DNA of 64,000 nt from Pipra filicauda (lineage: Eukaryota; Chordata; Aves; Passeriformes; Pipridae). A program made the position numbers and the translations under genes. The first letter of the stretch is position 1. Every line of letters starts with the position of its first letter. Below the pieces are notes generated by a model. The model saw nothing but the letters and a program-made list of their open reading frames with translations. It was not told where the DNA came from and did no database searches. Shown in pieces: positions 47,601 through 61,150 of this stretch. The stretch lies in contig NW_024104617.1 of assembly GCF_003945595.2 (NCBI RefSeq), positions 322,095 to 386,094 on the forward strand. Direction: 5' to 3'.

Positions 47601-50600
47601 ACATTAGCTTCTAATTAAAGAATTGTCACAGAACATAGAAATTGTAAGCCACAGAAAATATTTGGGTGGATTTACACCATTATTGCATTTTTTTTTCATG
47701 GTATGAAAAAACAATTGTAATCTACTGTGCCTTACTCAGCATTTCTGCAATGTTCTTCCTTAGTGAGAAGACTTCAATAAGGTTAATGGAAATAAAAATG
47801 AAAACATCACTTAAAAATTAGTGTATTAGCCTAACTTCTATCACCATGAAAACTCTGAATCCTTTTGTTCTGAAACTTCACACCAGGACAGAAGAAACAC
47901 CATGTCTGGCTCATAAAATACATACCTAAATACTTGAGAAGGCAGGAGCTCTATACATGAAAATTGAAATTTTAGTAATGCAATTTTGTTTTCTGAAATT
48001 ATTTCTGAAGATTATCAAACAACACAGTTAAGTTTATTTTCATAACCTGACACAGCACTAACACAGAATATGAACTAAATTGGCTTATTACAAGAAAAGG
48101 AAAATACTTCTCTTCAACTCCCAGTTGTGATGATGTGAATGATGGAAGACCTCAAAGCCTTATTTGTAAAGGCATAAAGTCATTAGGGGCTAAGAACTGG
48201 AAAACCTTTCAGAATGTTATCCAAATGCAGGAATTCACCCATCTACTCTGTTCCTCCTCTTCACTAGGGTGAGCAAGGATATTCCCTGTAGGAAGATCTG
48301 GTTGCTCACTCCCTGGGTAACGCATGGGTGACAGTTCTGTGATTGCTTAAAACTATGTGAAAAATTTTGGGCAAAGAGACACTAATCCTCCTTCTCCAAT
48401 ACCGAATCTTGAAGCTCTGAAATCTTTTCACTGAAAACCTATTATTTCTTAATTCTATGAGAATGGGACAAATTCCTGCAGTGGAAATATCAACTCCTCC
48501 CAGATTCTTAGCTCTGCTCATGACAGCATGTTGAAGGCATGACCTCCTTAACTTTGATGCACCTCTCTGAAGAGAGGTCACTTCAGCTAATACTTTGAGC
48601 AAGACAAACGCACCACACCGTTATAATAATAAACGTTATGAGAATTTGGCACAAAATTCTATATTTTGTGAACAAAGTTACATTAAGATAGATAAAACGG
48701 CCAGGAAAAGGAGGAAAAAATTGTAATTCTACCAAGGGAGTGGTCTTCAAGGCAGCTCTTAAGTAAATATTTTTATCAACTTTTTTAAAGTCTTCTGTGA
48801 GGTTTCTCAAGGAAAAAAATGCAAACATCAATCCCCAAAAAATCATGAGAGCAAAAACTCAACACAGCAAGAAGGGATCATGCACAGCTCTCAAATATTT
48901 TTGCAGATTCTCCAGTTGCTAAAGCTTATTGTTGTTTTTTTAAGGCTATGACTGCTCCCACATTCCTCTCTCAGGATCTACTAAAGCTGTGCTGTTGGCA
49001 AGTATTGCTACATTACTTTTAAATGACATTTAGTCCTTTTGCTCTTGGTACTCATGAACAGGGCTTCAAAATTAAAGGGAACTGCTCTCAGAGATTGCAG
49101 AAACAATGGAGATCAAAACCAAAAAAAAACCTCTAACATTTGCATTCTGTCTTAAGATAAATTCCAAACTCCAAAAGAATTTTATCTCCAGTTTGCTCTT
49201 CCACTAAACACTTAATAATAAACAAACCAACTTTCCAAGTTGACTGCAGAAGATCTGTCCCTGATATCTACAGATTGTAAAGCTGGTCTGTATACTAAAC
49301 ACTCTGACTGGAATTAATTTTAGCAGATCTCTTGGGAATGCTTTGTCTGATCCATGAGACAGTGCCATTGTCTGGGGAAGTTAGAAGCCTTGGTGCTGAG
49401 AGCTGTCCTCGTGCCAGGTGGGACCCCTTCAGATCAAGGACCCTCCTAAACCCCCACAGTTCCTCATGGCATCAAGTTCAGGTGGCTGGTTCAGTCAGTG
49501 GTCAGGGAGATGAAGAGCCTCAGCACAGCCCCACACAGACATGCCCAGCATGCAGAGGGGAGTGTTAATGAAGAGACACCCACCTTGGTCTTAGAGGTAA
49601 CACATGGCATTTGGCAGCTCTATTCCATTACTGCTTTCAGAAGACTAAACTACTTCCATGAACAGCAAAGGGAAAAGATTAGTACAGCAAATGAAAACTC
49701 ACTCACCTGACATCTGGAATACTATTTGGTGTGCCATGGCGTGATGTTACACAATTGGCAGCTGTTCCAAGCCAAAGGGCAGGATTTCTTTTCCAAACTG
49801 CTTCAATCTTATTAATCTTTCCATAGGAATGAAGTAGAGATAGTAACACTGTTTTGACCGATAATGCTTCATGTAAAAATAAGCTCCTAATGACTTCAGA
49901 CAGAAGGCAAATTTGCCAGTCAGCAAAACATTGAAGTATATGCTTAGTTTAAGAAGTTTTGCCATCTATTGTGTGCAACTACTCTCTTGGATCACAGATG
50001 TGGGCTCAGTTTTGTATGGGTGAACTTGAGCTATTTAGCAAATCATCTCACCCATCCTGGCATCCCTCGACTGAAAGAGGAGCTCAATCTTTCTGTCAGC
50101 TACAGTGAGGTACAAGACAATTGCCTTATATGTTTAACTGGTGGATGAGAAAGCTCATGCTTGAAAAATCCTGCCCTTAGTGGCTTATCAGTAACTCAGC
50201 GAGACAAATCCATCACCACTATATTCATTACACGAAGTCAAAGCCTGCCAGCAAGACCCAGGTCAAGACCTATGGTACTTCTGAGTAATTTTACTTCATA
50301 ACACCAAGGCAAACAAAATACATCTTACAGTTTCCTTTTCTAGCTACCTCCATCCAACACAACCTGGTTTTATCAACTTCAGCTAAAAGGTAAAATATTT
50401 TCATCCTTCTGACACACTCATTCACTTTAAAATACCTGACAGCAGGAAGACAGTGATTCATTATTAAGTTACATTAGTGTCAACCAGCTCCCAGTGATGC
50501 AATATCAGAGAACTGCAAAGGGAACCTGACTCACTGGATCTTCAGACAGAGAGGATCCATTTCAAAACAAGTTCAGAAGATGAAAACATACAACTATAAG

Positions 50601-53600
50601 GAATATCTTCAAGTGTCAGTCCTGGTTTATCAGTCCAGAAAGTTGTTTTGAACATGGAAGTTCATGCAGCAAATTAAATTCTGAGTTTATGACAAAGGAA
50701 TTTGCCTAAAAATGGGAGGTGTTCATGCATATGAATTCAGGCAACTCCACAATCATAAAAGTCCATTATATTCTTTAAATGGAGGGGAAAAAATAGAAAA
50801 CAAGAATCTTGTCCAGTTTCAGGGAGCTTTTTTTTTTGCCTAATCAGAAAAGTTCAGAAGTGTTTAGTATTTGGAAAAGGTTATCTGCGTAAGAGAAAAC
50901 GTGATCATTACATTAGGAAAAGAGAATTGCAGATTTTGGAAACTATATCTGCTTTTCCCCTGCTTTAGTATTTTAGCTAGTACAAAGATATTTCCCATTC
51001 CTCTAAGACCAGATGGCTTAAAGTTTTAACATTGTGGACTGCAGCGGCAAAGTTGAAACAGAACTGGAAACACAGAGGTTTTCATTCTCATGAAACAGTA
51101 ATGGTTTAAAAATTTAGTTTCAGCTCACGAGGTACATAAGAAAACTTTGAAAATGTGTTACAGCAGGAGGTTCTGCATTGGGGAAAAAGACAGAGAAAAG
51201 TTTACCAGAAGGTCTCTGTCTGCCTTTTCACCTAGCAAATTTGGGACTTCTCAAATTTTATGACTTTGGGCCAGTGTCTCCATGTAGGAGGCAACTCTAG
51301 ACCAGAAACTTCAGCACTTCCAGACTCACCTGAAGAAAACATCGTAGTAGACCCTGTGGTCTGCATCAAAAATTTTCATATTTGAATTGCCAGAAATTAA
51401 TAAAACTCTGTAAGTTTTGTCACACAAAGTTTGAGTCTTTTTTTCATGGAATTATTTTCCTCAAATTGTTCTATCTTCTTATACTGCTGTTCAGCACTCA
51501 GAGGATACTGAAAACCTTTTCTAGAAAATGGTGCCATCATAGGTATTACAACTGACTCAGAGCTTAACAGCACCATCAGTACAATGCTTGGCTCTGCCAC
51601 CTGTTCTCAGGCAAGGAAATATGCTAAGATAGCATACCTATGGATTACCATTGACTCCTTTTCTTCACTGGATGAAGGAATACCTTCTTTGGGGCGTAGC
51701 AACACCTTGGCCTCAAGACCTGAGGCAACACATTTCCATTTTCTTCTGCTTTTGTCTGTATATGCAAAATCTCCATCACAGACAGACTGGCACCAACTGC
51801 CTATGAATATGTGTACAGAGGCATATTACTGCAGCACTAGCTCTTACATTTGTTACACAAAAACCCAAATGCCAAGCATTTAAAAGTGCTGTGTCAAGGC
51901 ATCTGGAAAATGGAGAAGGGGAATCTGTACGAGGGGAAGACTACACTTAGCAGGACCTTGCATCCTAGGAAAACATAAAAAAACTAAAATTGTGGCCTTT
52001 GCAAAAGATAGTTAATAACATGTCCTTTTATGTTTAGAAGAAAATAAGCATGCAATATAATACATGCTCACTAAGTGATTCAGAAGGCATGAAGATTATA
52101 AGAGCTTCTTCTAACAGTGCAACTAGTTTACACAATTTTTAGCTCGTTGCTCTTCTCCCCATTTTATACTTTAAGCTCACTAATGCTTTTACTCATGTAA
52201 AAGCTGCAAATCTCATTCTTTCAGTATCTTTGAACTCATTTCTTATCACCACTGGAAAAGAGACAAAACACAAACTTCATCACTGCTGCACGAGAACTCT
52301 TTGTAAGGCTGGTTTTAATTTCATTTTTTTCCTTCTCCTTCAGGATTAAAGACCAGGAATCAGAAAAAAAATCTAAAGCATGTTAGGCATTTTCACTTGC
52401 TTTCAAAAATCAATCCATCTCCTGTAGTCAGCAGTGCATACCTCCATTAACTCTTCTCCTCAGTGAGCACTCTAACTGGAAAAACAAAAGAGTGTAACTA
52501 GCAGAGAATAAAAATACTTTCAGAAAAACAAAACAAAACCCCAAACAAACAAACAAAAAACCCCCATCAATTCTTTTGTTGAACTTGGGATTTAAAAGAT
52601 GAGCTTGAGGTGTTACACTTTGTACCGAAAACAGTTCAGTGACTGCACAGAATAAACACGCTATCCTGAAAAATGATCACACTGTGGTTTGAAAAGCTAC
52701 AATATACCAAATTATAAAGACTTTAATCTGAAAAAAGTACTTAAAAATACAGACATACTTAATCCACACCATGAACTCTTATTGTAATTGAACTTGACCT
52801 TAGATAGTGAGAACACGACCCTGTTGCAAAGTACTTTGCACTTCTAGTAAAAACATAGAGAATTAAATCTCCATGGACTGTTTCTAGTTTTGTTTTTGCA
52901 AATTATCTGAGAACACAAGGCCATATCTTACTCCTTCCCTTATTAATGAGAAAAGAAAGAATATTTTATTTTTGTTCTGAGAGAACTGAACTTATTAAAA
53001 AACATTTTATTAAAATCAGTGGCTTAACTAGCTTCATTTTACAATAGAGTCTAAACCATTTATACTTCTGTTAATAGGCACACACACAGGGAGTTATTAG
53101 CTATAATATCCTTAAATTAAGTTTGACAGGCTTATACCATAAAAGTTAGCACTCTTAAAGGCACAGTGCCAGTTCACAGGCTATATAAGCAACCTCAACA
53201 GCCATACGTAAGAGAAAAGCATGAGAGGTATTTGCTATCAATGCCATGAGCTGGCATTCTGGGGGAGGATTTACACCACACGTGTCAGAATTCACTTTCC
53301 CAAAGAGCCACAAAAATACAGAAATAGGCTTCGGTTTTTTTAGTTAAAAAAAAAAAAAAAAGATCTCCTCCCTGGCCTGACTCATGGAAGCCAGCACTAC
53401 ACTCCCTGTCAGCCTCAATTGACAGCAGGAGTGCTGCTGGAGCTCCCTTGGAGAAAGGGAGAAGAGCTTACGATGAGAAAGCAATGATTCAGCCACCAGC
53501 AGTAAGCAGTGGCTGCTAGGAAATCCCCAAAACGTGTCCCAGCAGTGAGAGCAGTCTGAGCCTGGGTGAAGTACACCCCAAGCACATGGCTCCCGGCTCT

Positions 53601-56600
53601 GCTGCTGGCCAGGGTTGTGCTCACTGGGCACTCACGCCTCCACAGATATCCACTGAGACTTGCAGACACTGTACTTAAACATCTCCATGCTTTCATTTTG
53701 CTTTATTCAACAGGAACAAAACCACACAGAAGTGAAGAGGCTTCACCTGAACTATGTGTCTCCATGTCAAACTTGCTACAGAGGCATTGCCAGCTGCAGC
53801 ATCAGCACGAGTTGCCTACACTGCCTGGCTTTAGGTCCAGGCATCAAACCCCAGTCCTCTTCAGCATCACGGACAAAACCACTCTTCCAGGCATAATCTC
53901 TTCTCCTTTAAGCACGATGCTACACCTGCTGAAAATTAGCTCTTATTGGCTTAGTCATCAGGGCACCATCTCCTAAAGCCAACAAAAGTCAGAATTCTAC
54001 TAGCAAACCCACTCTTCATCCAAAATAGTCTTTATTTTTAGAATGCACAGCCAATTTAAAAAAAGAATTTTACTCTTTTTTCTGTTTTAAAGGCCAAATA
54101 AAATTAATTTACTATTAAATTTAATAGTAACCACTTAGAAAGAGAAGGGAGAAAAAAGCGTTAGTTGACTCTAAAACAACTTATTGTTTGCTTTTCTAAC
54201 CAAAGCAAAAGTCAACTTCTAGACTGTGCTGCCCATACACTGAGATTTTTCTTCTACATATTGGCAATGTCCCTCTGTATGGATGTTTGCTCTAGAAAAG
54301 TGTAAATGGTATTGCACATCACAAAAAAACCTGTATGGCAAGTGCTGTTGTTTAAAAAGAAAGGATTTTGTACACTACACTGGATGCTTTCCAGAGCCCC
54401 ATTATGAGGTAACAACTCCTTAGTGTCCACTCCAGCCCTAGGACGCTACACCAGCTCATCACAAAGTACCACAGAGAAGAAATACAGACAACTGGAAAGG
54501 AGCTACTGCAGCACTTGGCATCATGCACTTCAATTCATCTCTAACCACTGTGCAGGACTGCCCCAGCACATGAACAGAAGAGTTTAAATCTCAAGCTGCC
54601 TCCCTTGGAGTCATCCTGTAGCTGCCTCTGGATCTCAAAGAATCGCTTACAGCAACTAATGTTTGCACACAAAACACAGGAAACACAGTTCACAAGAAGA
54701 AAAATGCAGCAGCAGCAATGGGTGGGGGAAGAAAAATCTCCTTTCCACAAGAGATTACTCTGTAAAAAATTAAAGAAAGCAAAGATAGAGGAAGACAAAA
54801 AAAAAAAAAGAACAGTGTTGGGGGGGGAAATGGGAACAATAAGCAGCATTTGACAGACAAAACTTTGCATACTGATTAAAAAGTTACTAACCTTTCAGCA
54901 CAAGCAGAAGAAAGAACACTGAATTCAAGTGGAAAATACTCAGCTTAATCTGTTCCTAAAGCTAATTTGCAAATTAAGACCACAGTGATTGCCTTCATTT
55001 GTTTTTGAGAACCAAAGTGAGACTTTTAGAGAAACGAGAATCAGGAAGCGGCATCAGAAAAAGGAAGATACAAAACTAGTTCATTTGAAAACCTAGAAAA
55101 AAAACCTAAGGCAACAGCCCTCGGCATGTAGGCCAGTAGATCTGAAGGGCACCCAAAACCTTGCATATCAACATTTTGAGGGACCTCTACACCTTCTTAC
55201 CTGTTGTATTACCATGAGCAGACTTTCAAGGCCACAAATGATAACTCAGAGCCACAGTCCACTGGGAAGCACATCGGCACATTAACCATTTGCAAACACA
55301 AGAAATGCGTATCTTTGACTCCATGCTTCTGAAAACCTGTTTCCTAAGATGATTTTGTAAGAGCAAGTCCACTGTCAGCTAGATGTCCACGTACTACCAT
55401 CTTGCAATGACTTACAGTTGTCATTTATCATTTCATAAAGGTCCATTTTTTTGATTACCCTGACAAAAGACATGAAGCAACAAGACAATGATAAGAGCAA
55501 ACAATCTTTTCCCTTCACAAATAGTCCACTTCTATAAAAACACAGCCCACCATTCTGATGTCACTTGTTCCAGAATTCTTCCCCCATGTATTTACCACTT
55601 TTAAATTTTAAAAGCAGCATTACCCAGTTCACTAGCTCACACCTGACAGAGACTTATTCTCTCATTTCCTCACATATAAATAAGGAAAAACAAAAGATAA
55701 GCTCAACTGACCATAATGCAACATACCCACTAGCTTTGCATTCCCTTCTCAGACAGAAAGTTACAGACCTGGATTTAAGTCCTATTCCCTCACCTTTACC
55801 TTTGCTATACAGCCTTTCATAGAAGAAGAAAGCATACAGGTATAACATGGAAAAGACAACTTGAGGAAAATCACCTGCAACTTGCTGAGATCCTTTTTCT
55901 TCCTACTGCTACTGACTTACTGCTGGGGAAAAAGCGTAACCTCTATAAATACACAACATATTTGGCATAGGGCACTGCTGGAAATCAAGGAAGAGATAAG
56001 CAATGCCTCATTTTCTTTAGCCACAGCCAACTGACTTTTGCAAGCCAATTAACTGGGAAAAAAATCCCATAAGAGACTTAAAGGGACAGACTGGGAAAGA
56101 AAACCAAGAGGGAAAAGAATGACAAGAAAAGAACTAGTGGAAACCTCCAGCACATTGAAGGGTACATCACATTACCAACTTGCAACCTGAGAGAAGATGG
56201 AGGAGTTTTCTAACATACAGATTGAAGTTGGGCTGAGAGCGTGAGATGTATTGAATATCCCACTAGAAACAAGTGGAAAAAGTAGATGAAACTTTGGGGA
56301 AAGCAAAGGCAAACTGGTGTAAAGCAAAGAATAAAACAGAGAAGGAGAACTTACAAAATGAAGATAAAAATCAATGTGAGACCACATGAAATTAATTGAA
56401 ATTCATCTAGAAAGCAAAACAGTTATTTCCCCTAAGGGATATTTCTCTTGATACAAGTTCACATGCAAAGACTATTTATTATTGTTGCCTAAAAATTCCA
56501 GCAAAGTAAATTATTCTCAAGTCCAAAGCATCCATGGGAAATTTCTCTTCCTGACAGCTAAACCAACCAAATTGGTAGGTTCAAATATCATAACATGACG

Positions 56601-58300
56601 AAAAAGAACAGCATGAAGTGTCTCAGGTATTTTTTTTCATCACTTCCATTCTACCATCAAAGCCATGTAAAATGACTGAAAAACATTCTCTGAAAAACAA
56701 CAGAGTTAAGAATTTTTGGGGGGGGCCACAGGGATTCCCAGCAGTTCAGAGCTGTTTGTGGAATGCAGCCACCCTGGGAGGCTTCAATCTCTTAGCCAAG
56801 CAGGAGCGAAGGGATTCCATCGGGTACTAATTGTCCATAGATAACGTTACCAGCATTAAAATCAATCAGAAAATGATCTCCCGAGAGAAGTATTGTGCCA
56901 TTAACTTGAATGAGTCTGCATGTTATCATATGTTAAAGAGTGGAAAGTTTCCACAGAACTTAAAAACCTAGTGCTTATAGTCCATTTCGAACCCTGTAAA
57001 GTGATTAGGGCCTTGATTAATGAAGAGAGAGGAATGATTTTGAAGGCCTCTGAGGCACAAAACACTCCCCTGCAGCTGAGAAAGAGAGCAGCCCATGGTT
57101 AGAGCAAACAGTGAAGAGCCCAACTGGAAACTACGGCTTTGAAAGAGGCAATTAATAGACCTTGACTGCAAGGTCAGCCACCCTCTTGATTCCTCCCACC
57201 ATAAAGGTTCCCCTTCCAAACCTTCCCAACCACATGGGAAGCCCAGAAGACAGCAGTGGTCCATGGATGTGCAATAGAGAATGACTGGTAAGATTAGGAA
57301 CATGGAGATTGCTACACGCAGGCTCTTCTTTCACGACTTAGTCTTCTGTGTCTCTTCAATGGGTGTTATTTTAGACCCAAGTGAGCTTCTCCTTAAGTTA
57401 ATGGTTATGAACACACTGTGATCAAAAAGCATGCCTGCTATTATTATCGGATCATATTTTCTCTCACATCTAGTTATGCAAAGTATAAACTTAGATCAAA
57501 GTTAAACATGGCACCTGGGAAAATGATTTTAATAGTAAAGGCTAAATGGAGGGGGCAGAAGAGACCAGAAACAGGAAGAGCAAGGTTGAGGAAGGAACAG
57601 GAAATTCACACCTCTAGGTGGAATTCCTCTGGCCCTTGTGAATGTCAAGGGGTGTGAATCAAGCTCCCCTTGATCATATTTTGCAGAGACATGTAAGGTA
57701 CTTCTTTCTTTCCCAAGCAGCCCAGGATGCACCCCAGCCACTTAAATAGTGTCTTCCTTTATCTTCTTCCACAGATGCTTTGGCAAGATAAAACTGGTGT
57801 CGTTCAAGCATCCATAAAATGAGAGAGGAGCCTTCCAGAGAAGAAATGGGGCAGGAAGAAAAGTTAGTTCACGTTACAACTCACAAACAAAGGTAGACAG
57901 GTAAATTAATATCTTCATTCCTTCCACAGGGTAAGATGTGGCTAATAAGACTCCTACTCAGTTATCAAATGTTTCCTCTTTGGAACTGGAACAAATATGT
58001 TCTGTGCCTCACTGAGCTCTCCTAATAAACAGACACCTCTCTCATCAGAATATGGGTAAATTATCTCAGTAACATTTCTGGCTTGGTGTAAAATGCTAAT
58101 CTGTCATGATAAGAGAAATGTACATATCGCTGTCGTCTTCAAAGCACCACGCAAATAATAATTAACTGATCAATGAACACTGCATTCCGGAGTGCTAACA
58201 TGGGATTACTGTGTTCATAGGTACATAGGCAGCTAATGTGTATGGTCAGTGTTTAATCTGTGTGCCTGATTTCACCTTCCAAGAAAGGTTGCTCCCTTAA
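44640..58300. other. Intron 1 stretch without a recognised gene
   Basis: Mostly AT-rich intron. It includes a slightly CpG-enriched patch at 45820-45890, an A17-type run at 53346, G runs of eight or nine bases at about 54820 and 56715, and an A/C tract at 52524-52566. A 136-codon frame at 53566-53976 (plus) shows no recognised similarity. No exon, RNA gene or CR1 is seen. Confidence 0.55.
52524..52566 (+). repeat. A/C-rich (CAAA)n tract
   Basis: ACAAAACAAAACCCCAAAC followed by three CAAA units and a CCCCC run. Confidence 0.85.
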
Positions 58301-58329
58301 GGCAGGTCATCTGTCTGCCTGCAAGGGAA

Positions 58330-58500
58330 GGGTGAGAACCAGGAAGCAGCTGCTGACTCGGCGCCAGACCCCGCCTGACAGTGGAAAAAGCAGCTTCAGA
58401 AAAGCCTGGAAAGGTCCCAAAGCCTCCCCGCCTCCCGAGCCAAGTGAAGAGAGGAAGAGAAAACTTTACAACTTAGGCGGGTTAACGCCGGAGGTGGCTG
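58330..58500. promoter_or_regulatory. CpG-enriched patch 1 in intron 1 (candidate promoter, alternative exon or enhancer)
   Basis: About eight CpG dinucleotides fall in roughly 165 bp (CTCGGCGCC, CCCCGCC, CCCGAG, GGCGGG, AACGCCGG), against a surrounding intron with almost none. Part of it lies in a 100-codon + frame (58260-58562) rich in Lys, Arg, Pro and Ser that I do not recognise. Retained CpG in an otherwise CpG-depleted intron suggests an unmethylated or constrained element. The kind of element cannot be decided from sequence. Confidence 0.35.
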
Positions 58501-60959
58501 ACATTTCAAACAATAGCATACTAAATTGGAAAAGTAAACCTTGGGACACAAAGCAGATCTGAGGCAACTCTGTGACAGTTGTGCTAAAATTTTATTTTGC
58601 ACTACAGCATCTTGCAAGCACCCAGAGGAAGAATGGAGATGGGCAGGAGAGCACCCAAGTGTTCCCCTCTCAAGCCATACATTACTCCATGTGTTCAGGC
58701 TGTCAGAGCCAAAGAAATCCATTAGCCATGGCACCACCTCAGCCAATGTGCCAGATTTATTATCATCTTGAGAACCTGATAATCTGGCTGATAAGATCCT
58801 GAAAGGTAACAAATACAGGCAATGCAGCACTATCTCTCTAGGGATAAGCAGCTCCAGGCATTACATCCCTATGAGTACAACTACAGCCCGAGATGGATGA
58901 TTCGTGAGTGGCCAGTCTTAAACCACAATAAGACTATGTTAATAAACCTCTAGATTTGACACCATGCATAGCAAATCAAGATTTTCTTTGTAATCCCATT
59001 AACTGAGAGCTTTCCAGTTTATCTTTCCCCAACTGCCACAGCCATATCCCTCTTTCCAACCACAGCTCGCTTACCGATTTTTGAGGTCCAATCTGAGCAG
59101 ATAGGCCACTCCACTGCCAAGCAGAAGTTTCATAACAGCAAGGTAAGTGCACAGGATTATTATCTAGATGTAAAACCTTAGTCGGTGAAAGGTCCTGCAC
59201 TTTTACTACCAGAAAAAAAAACTCTCCACTTCCTGTTTTCAGTTGATCACCTCCTATATAACATGCCTATTAGCAAGGTTTAGCAACAAACAGATAGTAC
59301 AGAAACAGGGCAGCTTTGACCCACACACACCAGAAGAGGAATCTCACTGCAAGTAGCATAGGCATTTCCATGCCCACCTTTGCTTCTGCAGAAAAAGCAA
59401 TGCCTTGGCAGTATGGAAGCCCTCAAAAGTTGAGGGCTGCTACACTCTGCTGCAGTCTGCTTGATTTTTACCTCTGAAGAAGTTACCACCCAAATCAATC
59501 ATGAGTTCATAACAGTATGATAAATTAATAGTTATTTTGGGGGAAAAGAGTATTTTGACAATGTGTCAGAATTTGGCTTTTCTAACACAGATGGCCCATG
59601 GCACATCCATGTAGAAATGGGTGAATGAATGGCTGCTATTCTTCTGTAACTTGTGTTATGAGTTTGCACTTTCAAATTTAGGTGGCAGAAGCTGTGTTTG
59701 AGCTTTAAAAGTACAGTTGTTGCTGCTCCTATCCTTATTTTGGCCTATCTGGTTTTGCTAATACAATTCCCAATGAATGAGTGTCAACACCAGCTTCTCT
59801 TAACAGAGGTGTTATATATTCTTAAATAGATGGATATACCATCTATATAGCCACCCAGGCTGCACACACAGCAGCAAGAGCTATGGAAATTCTTTCACTC
59901 TGAGACTTCACGTGTGCACAGTTCAGACCCCTCATCACCACCACACAGGCAAGGTGGCAGTGATAAACCCACTGCTTGGCCAGGATACATGGGAAACAGC
60001 AGAAATACAAAATAGGATGAAAGGCTTGTCAAACCCGGGAACGTAAACAAGCACAGCTGTAAAGAAGTGACAGCCCCTACACAAGTGCTGCTGTTACATT
60101 AGATGTTAAACACACCTCCTTGTAAAACTGCATGTAACTATCAATATTCCTGGCAATGCAGATTAAATAAATACTTAGAAACAAAGGCCAGGCCTCACTG
60201 AAAGCTCTCCAAATGTCTTTGAGTTAAGAAATACTGCAGCCCTTTGTGCTGCAAGGTTGTACTCGCATTTAACACTCAGGGATATCATATATCAAAGAAA
60301 GCTTCTTCCTTCAAAGAGCCAAGGGCCTGTCTTAGAAAGCTACCAGAACTACTTTCCTTCTTTTTTTGGCAGTCTCACATGACCAAAAGTTATCATATGC
60401 AGACATTAGGCAACAGAAATAACACTTCATAACTCTCCATATACTGGACCACGTCCTGGGTAACAAGATCTACTGCAACCGGTCCAAACAAGGCTGGAGC
60501 TGTCAGAAGTATCACTCTCAGACTATGACCACAGCTGATTCAATAAATTCAAACCCAACTCTTTTTAGCAGAGCATCAATTATTCAATAACAAAAGTCAA
60601 GTATCTCAGTCACCCCTTATCTGCAGCTAACTCTCTAACTAGACTCTTACGTAAGGCTACAGTTTTCTCATTGACTCGCCAGGTTTCACAGAAGAGCTAT
60701 CTCTAGAGGCTCCGGTGATACAGTGCCATGCTCTGGCATCCCAAGCTGGATTCCCATGTACCAGGTGCCCCCTGGATATCTCTGTCAGGAGCCCCCATGT
60801 AGGAGGATGGCCACAGTGCAACCCCAGTGTTGCCAAGGGGGTGTTTCTTCACAGGATGAGATCAAGGGATGCTCAAGGGAGTCCTTGGAAAATGCACATC
60901 CTCCTTGCAGCAGCCTCACAGTGCAACCTCTGTGTTAGCCACAAGATAAGGAGACGACT

Positions 60960-61150
60960 GCAAGATGCCCCGCTTCTTAGGTAAGGGAACCGGTTAGGAA
61001 GGGGTTGTATTCAGCAGTGTCCGCCCGGGAGAAGCCCCGCCCAAGGTCTGCAGAGGATTTGCTCACCGTGTCCCTGAGCCTTCCCAGCCTGGCAGCATTT
61101 GCACTGACACCTCGAGCATCGCCTCCCTCCTGCCGGCGGAGGGTTTAGCA
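60960..61150 (-). promoter_or_regulatory. CpG-enriched patch 2 with GC boxes (candidate alternative ARHGAP6 promoter)
   Basis: About eleven CpGs occur in 190 bp. On the minus strand (the ARHGAP6 sense strand) it contains a consensus GC box GGGCGGGGC (61034-61042) and a second GGGCGG (61021-61026), both typical Sp1 sites. On the same strand, 370-390 bases downstream, TAC/GTAAGAG (60644-60650) could be a splice donor, which would define a noncoding first exon at about 60651-61010 joining exon 2. Short ARHGAP6 isoforms of this kind exist in mammals. No TATA box is evident. Orientation, exon and function are inferred. Confidence 0.35.

Noticed and set aside
53566..53976. 136-codon plus-strand open frame
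   Set aside because: No recognised domain. The opposite strand also has overlapping frames, which suggests base composition rather than coding.
58396..58830. 144-codon minus-strand open frame over the CpG patch
   Set aside because: Mirror of a + frame, no similarity to ARHGAP6 exon 1, and no GT donor in the right phase that I could defend.
60735..60845. Resemblance to the start of amelogenin exon 6 (GAGCCC, GGATGGC, CCCCAGTGTTG)
   Set aside because: Needs several gaps, breaks frame, lies far from the better collinear chain at 34 kb, and has no matching neighbours. The GC-rich context makes chance matches likely.
60973..60987. Strong plus-strand donor TTAG/GTAAGG
   Set aside because: A single splice-like site without a recognisable exon or gene on the + strand. 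Such sites occur by chance in long introns.
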